40,735 bases of DNA from positions 1-40,735 of the forward strand of contig CATMQD010000006.1 in NCBI GenBank assembly GCA_950073045.1, read 5' to 3'. The DNA comes from an uncultured Flavobacteriales bacterium. GTDB lineage: Bacteria; Bacteroidota; Bacteroidia; Flavobacteriales; Schleiferiaceae. The notes under the pieces are model-generated. The model was not told the origin of the DNA and searched no databases. It saw only the letters and a program-made list of their open reading frames with translations. Made by a program: the position numbers and the translations under genes. Numbering within the stretch: the first letter of the stretch is position 1; the number at the start of each line of letters is the position of its first letter. Shown here in pieces: positions 35,198 to 40,735 of this stretch.

Positions 35198-36250
35198 CGT
35201 TATGACTAATTGAGCAGCAGAGGTATAGTATAGTTTCCCTTGATAGTAGCTGTAGTCACCTTCGCCATAGCCAGATGGATAACCATCAACTACCCGGTTT
35301 ATAAAACCCTTTTCTAGGTTTAGATAGGCTATTTTCGGTCGATCGGCATTTACAATTAGTTGATTATCGTAAAAGCCGATATAATTGATTTTAGCAGCAA
35401 CTGGACCAGAGCCTAAAGCCGTATTAAGGTTCCGCAACCAGAGGGTTTCACCTGTTTCTAAATCCAAACAATAAACAGAGCTTACATAGCGCCCATAGAC
35501 TTTACCATTGTACACTTTAGGCGAAAATGGAATGTCGCCTCCTGGGAAATCCCGATTTCTCCAGAGGAGGCTGTCAGCGGTGATATTATAAGCAAACACC
35601 TCCATGCGATCTATAGGATGGGTGGATCGATTTTGCCAAAGCACAATTTCATCACCATTTGGCAGGCTTCCAAAACCAATGCCGTCAAAAAAGGGACTCA
35701 TTTTTCCATTCGCGGTAAAACTGTAAATGGTCTCCCAATTATTCTGATCAATTGGAGTGCGCAATACAGAAGCTGTTTTTTCACCAGAATACTGACAAGT
35801 GTAAACGAATCCATTATTACCATAGATAAATGCGCTTTGATCACTGTTTGTTGTAGAGGCCCATTGTATTTGTCTGGTCTCTAGGTTTATACAGTCATGA
35901 GAACTCATGGTTTGTAGAACGAGATACTCTCCTTCTTGGTAGTATTTATCAGTCCAATACCAAGTAGAACCATCAATATAGTCCGACCAAATATCTACCA
36001 CTATGCCTGTGGCTGTATCCACAAATAGAATAGGAGATTGTTGATTGAATAAATAATCCTCGGTGCTAACCACTACCAGACTGTCATAAAGAACGGGGTT
36101 CATTCCAGTAACAAATAGTCCATTTGTAATTGGAGTTTTCCAAAGGACTTCAAATTGATCAGCTTTATCGGCAATAGTTGAGGAGGGCCTGGTTTCCTTA
36201 CAGGAACTCAATAAGGTAATGAGACCTAGAAGGTGGATCATTAAAAACAT
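35039..36250 (-). CDS. PQQ-like beta-propeller lipoprotein, copy 1
   Basis: A 403-residue lipoprotein when started at ATG 36250: MFLMIHLLGLITLLSSC carries a lipobox (LLSSC, Cys17). The frame stays open upstream to 36490 but that part reads the neighbouring paralog's 3' end out of frame, so it is not coding here. Propeller blades show PQQ-type repeats: VLWKTPITNG, CINLETRQIQWASTT, NITADSLLWRNRDF, VYCLDLETGETLWLRNL, VITDIATGENLATPAKLG, LYFQDGYYLYCAKQP. No PQQ-dehydrogenase catalytic residues are seen, so it is likely a binding or scaffold propeller. It is paralogous to the adjacent upstream gene (402 residues). The last 159 bp are identical between the copies, whereas other parts differ. The function is unknown. 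Confidence 0.87.
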   Translation of the reverse strand: MFLMIHLLGLITLLSSCKETRPSSTIADKADQFEVLWKTPITNGLFVTGMNPVLYDSLVVVSTEDYLFNQQSPILFVDTATGIVVDIWSDYIDGSTWYWTDKYYQEGEYLVLQTMSSHDCINLETRQIQWASTTNSDQSAFIYGNNGFVYTCQYSGEKTASVLRTPIDQNNWETIYSFTANGKMSPFFDGIGFGSLPNGDEIVLWQNRSTHPIDRMEVFAYNITADSLLWRNRDFPGGDIPFSPKVYNGKVYGRYVSSVYCLDLETGETLWLRNLNTALGSGPVAAKINYIGFYDNQLIVNADRPKIAYLNLEKGFINRVVDGYPSGYGEGDYSYYQGKLYYTSAAQLVITDIATGENLATPAKLGELNDIDIRSSITIDPETGKLYFQDGYYLYCAKQPKVL

Positions 36251-36335
36251 CTCAAACCTCTTATCTTCTCTGAAGTATGAATACATCGCCATATATCCCA
36301 CATATTTAGAATCCTGAAGCAAAGCAGCAACTGCC

Positions 36336-36494
36336 CTAAAGCACTTTCGGTTGTTTCGCACAATAGAGGTAGTAGCCATCTTGGAAATAAAGTTTCCCAG
36401 TTTCGGGATCGATAGTAATGCTGCTTCTAATATCAATATCATTGAGCTCCCCCAGCTTAGCAGGAGTAGCGAGGTTTTCACCGGTGGCAATATC
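36336..36494. repeat. 159-bp exact repeat, unit 2 (3' end of propeller copy 2)
   Basis: Second copy of the exact repeat at 35039-35197, same orientation. The high identity here contrasts with the many synonymous differences elsewhere in the two genes. Confidence 0.95.
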
Positions 36495-37544
36495 TGTTAT
36501 GACTAATTGTGCAGCGGCCGAAAAATAGAGTTTACCCTGATAATAGCTATAGTCACCTTCCCCATGACCATTTGGGTAACCATCCACTGCTTTAAAGATA
36601 GAACCATCCTTTGGTGACAAGTAAAGCACTTTGGAACCGTAGCCATGCACAATGAGTTGATCATTGTAAAAGCCGATATAATTTGCCGCCCAAGGAAGGT
36701 AGTTATGATCAAAGACAGAGTTATATCCTCTAGTCCAAAGTGTTTCACCAGTTTCAAGGTCCAAACAGTATAGTCCATCATTTAGCGGGCCGTAAACCTT
36801 GCCATTATAAACTTTCGGTGGAAAGGGGACCTCGAAGTCAAGAAAGTCCCGATTCCGCCAGAGCAAGGAATCCGCGGTAATATTAAAAGCAAAGACTTCC
36901 ATACGATCTATGGGGGTCCTAGTTCGATTTTGCCAAAGCACAATTTCATCGCCATTAGGCAGGCTTCCAAAGCCAATGCCATCAAAAAAGGGACTCATTT
37001 TCCCATTCGCCGTAAAACTGTAAATGGTCTCCCAATTATTCTGATCGATGGGGCTGCGTAAAACAGATGCTGTTTTTTCACCAGAATACTGACAAGTGTA
37101 AACAAATCCATTATTACCGTAGATAAAGGCACTCTGCCTAACATTAGTGGTAGAAGCCCATTGTCTTTGCCTAGTTGCCAAGTTTATGCAGTCTGTAGAA
37201 TGCATGGTTTGCAAAACCAAGTATTCACCTTTGTTGTAATAGCTGCTTGAGGTATAAACAGCCACACCATCAATATAATCCGACCAAGTATCTATTACCT
37301 CTCCATTTGTGTTATCGAAGAATATTAACGCGACCTTATCGTCATAGATTTCATATTCGGTGTTCATTATTACCACACTGTCAAATAATATTGGATTCAA
37401 ACCAAGCACGGCCGGACCATTGGTTATTGGAGTTTTCCAAAGGATTTGAAAAACATCAACATTTTTACTAGGGTCATTTTGGTTACTCCTTGTTTTACAG
37501 GAGCTTATAGCTAGGTTAAAACTTAGGAAGAGGTAAGTGAACAT
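36336..37544 (-). CDS. PQQ-like beta-propeller lipoprotein, copy 2
   Basis: A 402-residue lipoprotein from ATG 37544 (MFTYLFLSFNLAISSC, lipobox AISSC, Cys16). An in-frame ATG at 37610 would overlap the lipase gene and place a poor leader before the signal; the chosen start gives almost the same length as copy 1. Blades match copy 1: ILWKTPITNG, CINLATRQRQWASTT, NITADSLLWRNRDF, LYCLDLETGETLWTRGY, then the same last 52 residues. The middle stretch around SAFIYGNNGFVYTCQYSGEK is also nearly identical in protein but carries synonymous changes. The gene starts 13 bp after the lipase stop and ends 85 bp before copy 1, consistent with one operon. Confidence 0.88.
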   Translation of the reverse strand: MFTYLFLSFNLAISSCKTRSNQNDPSKNVDVFQILWKTPITNGPAVLGLNPILFDSVVIMNTEYEIYDDKVALIFFDNTNGEVIDTWSDYIDGVAVYTSSSYYNKGEYLVLQTMHSTDCINLATRQRQWASTTNVRQSAFIYGNNGFVYTCQYSGEKTASVLRSPIDQNNWETIYSFTANGKMSPFFDGIGFGSLPNGDEIVLWQNRTRTPIDRMEVFAFNITADSLLWRNRDFLDFEVPFPPKVYNGKVYGPLNDGLYCLDLETGETLWTRGYNSVFDHNYLPWAANYIGFYNDQLIVHGYGSKVLYLSPKDGSIFKAVDGYPNGHGEGDYSYYQGKLYFSAAAQLVITDIATGENLATPAKLGELNDIDIRSSITIDPETGKLYFQDGYYLYCAKQPKVL

Positions 37545-37557
37545 CTTGTTTGAGCTA

Positions 37558-39120
37558 CTATTTTTCTTCCAGATAAAACTCATCACCATAAATTCCTTTA
37601 AAAAGCTCAACTAACCGATCCCTTGTTTCAAAACAATTCCGCTCTTGCATATGATTGGTATTCTCCATCCTTGCTCTAGGATCAAAGGCCACCCCAGGCA
37701 TCCCTGTTTGCGAAGAAACCGGTACCACCCCATCACTTTCTTCTTCTATAATTTGGTGTCGCATGCGTGGGCTAATGTAGCAGTTGGAATAGCCATTGGG
37801 ATTACAATCGCCAGGGCTAGCCACTATGGTATCGAGAATCATTAAGCCATTCACAGTCATTTGTGCACATTGACAGTGATAACCATCAATCCAAGAAGTG
37901 TCGCGACGAGCACCGATAAAGCGCTTCCAATTCATATTAGAATGGCCAAGCCATTGGTAGGCATTCCGATATTGGATAGCCTTTTGTTCATATTGGTGGG
38001 CGTAGTAAGATAAGATACCGGTACCTGGTATATGCCAAAAGCTGATAAATGCTAAATGCCGTAATGATCTTGCTTTGCTGGCCTTTTCAGATTCTTTAGC
38101 AACATAATCGTTGTACTTATCATTTATCATTTGAGGAAAGCCCCCATCGTCATTAAAGCCAAAGGGATTAGTACGAAGAATAGGCGCGCCAAGGTTTACG
38201 GAGTCTGTGGTATAAGTCATGGTGTGTAAAACCCGCCACAATACCGGCTCCTCTTCCACACCATAAAAGTTTACTCCTTTAGTATAAACTGTATCCTGCA
38301 AAGTGAAGGGTGCCAGACTATCATTTAAGAAAGCAGCGCCTTGAGCATAATCAACACCAATGGGCTTTCTTATGGAGTTTACTAGGTAAGGAAGAGCCGT
38401 TTGCTGAAAGGCATTACAGGCCGACCGCGCTATTGATCCCACATTGGAAGCAGAAATAGCAGAACGCCACCACATGGAACCATCCAAGAAATTATTAATC
38501 TCCGCTGCACCTAATGCTGTGCAACCATCCATTAGCCAGGGCATTACCATTCCAGTATCGGAGGTGCTATTAATAATCGGGGCTCCTTTATGAGGCGAAC
38601 CAAAGGTGGCGATATGCCGGAATTGTTCGGGATATAAGACAGAATCTTTGTGGTTTTTAAAGCGAATGGCCCGGGCCACAATCCCACCCTGACTGTGTGC
38701 GATGGCGAAATTATGTTTTACCGCTAGGGTATCTGTACGAGGATTATTAATGCGCCAAAACTCCATATCTTGATTGATACGTCCCGCTGCATCCGGCAAA
38801 GGATCATTCTTTTCGTAGGCGGTATACACCACCGTTTTGCCATATACCTTCCTTACGGGATAGCCCGCTACTTGGGTGGAGGTTTGATCTTGAGTAACAA
38901 GCTGCACACGGCCCCAAGAGTTGAAGTTACCAGCAATACCATGAATCCAAAAAACCACTTTAGGATCTAGGCTATCGGACATCCCTGTCAAAGTGTGATT
39001 AGAAACAACATCCGGGTTTTCACTAGCCAAGCGCATGGAGTCGGTGGCGATATAAACTACCTGAGCATTAACGAAAGAGGCCGTGCTAAGTAGAATTAGG
39101 AGAAAAATTAGTTTTTTCAT
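37558..39120 (-). CDS. Secreted alpha/beta-hydrolase, lipase/esterase-like
   Basis: A 520-residue exported hydrolase. Signal peptide MKKLIFLLILLSTASFVNAQ. VVFWIHGIAGN (about 56-65) is the oxyanion-hole HG motif and AIAHSQGGIVARAI carries the nucleophile Ser143 in the AHSQG elbow. A late acid residue in ESDGVVPVSS (about 462) and a His in NTNHMQE (about 490) complete a plausible Ser-Asp-His triad in lipase order. A long insert between the elbow and the acid residue (about 160-450) contains several Cys (DGYHCQCAQ, GDCNPNGYSNCY). No sorting domain is present, so it likely stays periplasmic or is retained by partners. It is 4 bp after the T9SS gene and 13 bp before propeller copy 2. Confidence 0.87.
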   Translation of the reverse strand: MKKLIFLLILLSTASFVNAQVVYIATDSMRLASENPDVVSNHTLTGMSDSLDPKVVFWIHGIAGNFNSWGRVQLVTQDQTSTQVAGYPVRKVYGKTVVYTAYEKNDPLPDAAGRINQDMEFWRINNPRTDTLAVKHNFAIAHSQGGIVARAIRFKNHKDSVLYPEQFRHIATFGSPHKGAPIINSTSDTGMVMPWLMDGCTALGAAEINNFLDGSMWWRSAISASNVGSIARSACNAFQQTALPYLVNSIRKPIGVDYAQGAAFLNDSLAPFTLQDTVYTKGVNFYGVEEEPVLWRVLHTMTYTTDSVNLGAPILRTNPFGFNDDGGFPQMINDKYNDYVAKESEKASKARSLRHLAFISFWHIPGTGILSYYAHQYEQKAIQYRNAYQWLGHSNMNWKRFIGARRDTSWIDGYHCQCAQMTVNGLMILDTIVASPGDCNPNGYSNCYISPRMRHQIIEEESDGVVPVSSQTGMPGVAFDPRARMENTNHMQERNCFETRDRLVELFKGIYGDEFYLEEK

Positions 39121-39124
39121 CAGT

Positions 39125-40180
39125 TTAGATTTTAGTTAAGGTTTCAGAGTAAAGACCTTGCTGAGTTTGTACCAGAATAATCAATGGGCCAGCAGGGTAG
39201 GTAGAAGCATCAAGAACCAAAAGGTCGCGATTAACCGAAGGGTTAAGATGAGTGTGGACAATATTGCCCATATAGTCTCTTACTTGAACTTGAGAAACCA
39301 CCGCTTCAGGGATGCCTTTTAAAACTACCTCATACTCTCCTTCTACAGGATTTGGAAAGATTTCAATATGTGCAGCGTCGGTGTATTTTTCCACCTTATT
39401 TCCAAAGTCTTCAATTACATGATTATGGAAAGTGGTAATGCTTACTTGGGTGATGGGATTAGGCAGGTCAAGGCGAGTTTCGCGAACCTCCTCTAATTTG
39501 GGAACATAGCCATAAGGTGCATAAAGCATGTACTCATGTCGAGTTTCATAGCGCCGGCCTTCATAAGTATAGGTCGCCACAATACTGCGATCATTAGGGT
39601 CAATAGTCATTTCATGACCGGCGCCTGACAATTTGAAAGATTGATCCGGGAAGATTTCAAAATGCGCCCCATTATCGATGGCTTCTTGAATAAAATCATC
39701 ATGCTTAGAAGGAAAGAACATCATTATTGGTCGCCAACCATTAGTGTTGTTTTCGTTAATCCTGCCTTGCATGGTGGCTAATTCCGCAGAATTATGATCG
39801 ATCTCCGATACTACCGCGCCTAGGGAATCGTAGGTGATGCTTTTTGTAGGAGTGATAAGCGACAAATGAGCGGGGCTCATCCATTCCTCGAGCTTAGTTA
39901 TCTCAAGGTTCTCAATTTGGAAGTAAGGCTCTAGATTATTATTAACACCCAAGCATTGAATGCTATGATGTTTTAAGGGTTTCAAATAATCCCGCTCTCG
40001 GAGATCGAGGTCCTCGATACTTAATCCAATAGGAATTTCGGCATAAGAGCTTTTAAAAGATTCGTAGCGATAGCGCGCTACTGTTTGCTCATTAATAGGA
40101 TTGTTTTGACTGGACTGCCCAAGTGCACTTAGACTTATTAGCAAAAGAGCGCCGATTAAGGTGGTTTTAATCATTTTCAT
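39125..40180 (-). CDS. T9SS type A sorting-domain protein, first gene of the lipase cluster
   Basis: A 351-residue secreted protein. Signal peptide MKMIKTTLIGALLLISLSALGQ. The body is not recognised; it contains EVETR-type antiparallel strand runs (EMTIDPNDRSIVATYTYEGR, YETRHEYMLYAPYGYVPKLE, ITQVSITTFHNHVIEDFGN). The last about 80 residues are a type A sorting domain (IEIFPNPVEGEYEV, VQVRDYMGNIVHTH, YPAGPLIILVQT). It is followed after 4 bp by the lipase gene, indicating tight coupling; whether it binds the substrate or the lipase is unknown. Confidence 0.87.
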   Translation of the reverse strand: MKMIKTTLIGALLLISLSALGQSSQNNPINEQTVARYRYESFKSSYAEIPIGLSIEDLDLRERDYLKPLKHHSIQCLGVNNNLEPYFQIENLEITKLEEWMSPAHLSLITPTKSITYDSLGAVVSEIDHNSAELATMQGRINENNTNGWRPIMMFFPSKHDDFIQEAIDNGAHFEIFPDQSFKLSGAGHEMTIDPNDRSIVATYTYEGRRYETRHEYMLYAPYGYVPKLEEVRETRLDLPNPITQVSITTFHNHVIEDFGNKVEKYTDAAHIEIFPNPVEGEYEVVLKGIPEAVVSQVQVRDYMGNIVHTHLNPSVNRDLLVLDASTYPAGPLIILVQTQQGLYSETLTKI

Positions 40181-40469
40181 CTGCGAATGATTGAGGTTTA
40201 TTTAAACACCAATGCCTTTAGCTTCTGGCTTAAAGCCAATTAATTCTGTAAAGACATGATTACGAGCTGCTAATAACCGAAAGACAAATACGAGCTCATA
40301 GGCGTAACACGCCCGTGAGTCAAAAAAAATATTGCGTATTACGCACATCCTCACGATTTTGAGAACAGAATGTTCAAAAGAGGAACCATTTGTTACACAA
40401 GTATTAATTCAAGTACCTCCTTAAATTCCCCTAATCCCAAATCCCTAAATTCGCGGCAAAAGAAATTCC
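40181..40469. other. Divergent intergenic region with several inverted repeats
   Basis: It separates the T9SS/lipase cluster from the paaG-like gene. Palindromes: GGCTT-A-AAGCC (about 40227-40237); CTCA..GGCGT-AAC-ACGCC..TGAG (40295-40319); TGCGTA-T-TACGCA (40333-40345); GAACA-GAA-TGTTC (40363-40375). No full Bacteroidota promoter consensus was found. Confidence 0.55.
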
Positions 40470-40735
40470 ATGTCCGAATTTATCCTCAGCTCTCAAAACG
40501 GCGGTGTGCTTACTCTAACCATGAACCGCTCCGATAAATACAATGCCTTTGTGCGCGAAATGGCCTTGGCCTTACAAGATGAATTAGCGCACGCGCAAAG
40601 TGATAAATCCATCCGTGCGGTACTTCTTACTGGTGCAGGCAAAGCATTTTGTGCGGGTCAGGATTTAGCCGAAGCTACCGACCCTAATGGACCAGAACTC
40701 ACCAAAATTGTAACCGAGCATTATAATCCTATTAT
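40470..40735 (+). CDS. paaG: Enoyl-CoA hydratase/isomerase, PaaG-like, cut by right edge
   Basis: The first 88 codons of a crotonase-family protein: MSEFILSSQNGGVLTLTMNR, then a typical helix and VLLTGAGKAFCAGQDLAEAT, and EHYNPI. The AFCAGQDL oxyanion-hole loop and the EHYNP sequence fit PaaG (1,2-epoxyphenylacetyl-CoA isomerase, also called PaaB in older naming), the enzyme that acts on the epoxidase product. General enoyl-CoA hydratases differ in this part, and the presence of paaABCDE in the same window supports the call. The rest lies outside. Confidence 0.82.
   Translation, partial: MSEFILSSQNGGVLTLTMNRSDKYNAFVREMALALQDELAHAQSDKSIRAVLLTGAGKAFCAGQDLAEATDPNGPELTKIVTEHYNPI

Noticed and set aside
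36251-36490. An 80-codon upstream extension of propeller copy 1
   Set aside because: It has no stop but reads the 3' end of copy 2 in another frame, and the lipoprotein signal begins at 36250. The same out-of-frame peptide also appears opposite the end of copy 1, showing that it is a by-product of the 159-bp repeat.
37545-37610. Longer start for propeller copy 2 overlapping the lipase gene
   Set aside because: It would put a hydrophilic leader before a clean lipoprotein signal and lengthen the protein beyond its paralog.
27500-40469. The 13-kb block as a proven genomic island or transposon
   Set aside because: No integrase, transposase, tRNA target, terminal repeats or obvious base-composition change was seen, so mobility is not supported from the sequence.

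Overview
The window reads as a chromosomal segment of a Bacteroidota bacterium, most likely a marine member of the Flavobacteriales. The basis is four secreted proteins with type IX secretion (T9SS) type A C-terminal sorting domains, an LruC-domain lipoprotein, a GH92 glycosidase, few Shine-Dalgarno sites, and several promoter-like TAnnTTTG boxes, the Bacteroidota -7 element. The species call is inference. I saw no tRNA, rRNA, CRISPR array, transposase or integrase. No gene-free stretch exceeds 300 bases.

Left part (1-9009, all minus strand): an incomplete GH92 mannosidase lipoprotein with C-terminal add-on domains overlaps a ROK sugar kinase. A LytM/M23 peptidase without a signal peptide lies just upstream. 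Then come a small lipoprotein, an unknown secreted protein, an unknown membrane protein whose C-terminal half may be ExbD-like, and a pair made of a thioredoxin-domain protein and an RsiV-like (DUF3298) lipoprotein. Middle-left (9069-15044): an MBL-fold hydrolase and a secreted M1 metallopeptidase on plus converge on a minus-strand run of RNase R, a coiled-coil membrane protein and a LysE-type exporter.

Middle (15270-22859): a T9SS cargo protein and an LruC lipoprotein converge on a shared hairpin terminator. Next is a compact four-gene operon: ECF sigma factor, single-pass probable anti-sigma factor, small secreted helical protein, and a protein with a helical stalk followed by an outer-membrane beta-barrel. 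The last two share a recognisable helical segment, which makes this operon the best candidate here for a less-described envelope-sensing system.

Right part (22940-40735): an ElaA-type acetyltransferase, then the phenylacetyl-CoA epoxidase genes, with paaE divergent from paaABCD. The next catabolic gene, a paaG-like enoyl-CoA hydratase/isomerase, appears only at the right edge. The roughly 13 kb between holds a 2076-residue modular T9SS protein, a small T9SS protein, and a minus-strand cluster of T9SS protein, secreted lipase-like hydrolase and two tandem PQQ-type beta-propeller lipoproteins. The two propeller genes share an exact 159-bp 3' tract, suggesting gene conversion.

Functionally the window combines extracellular polymer use (mannoside, peptide, lipid/ester, surface adhesin), envelope sensing and aerobic phenylacetate breakdown. 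All functional calls come from motif reading only; no database search was run.
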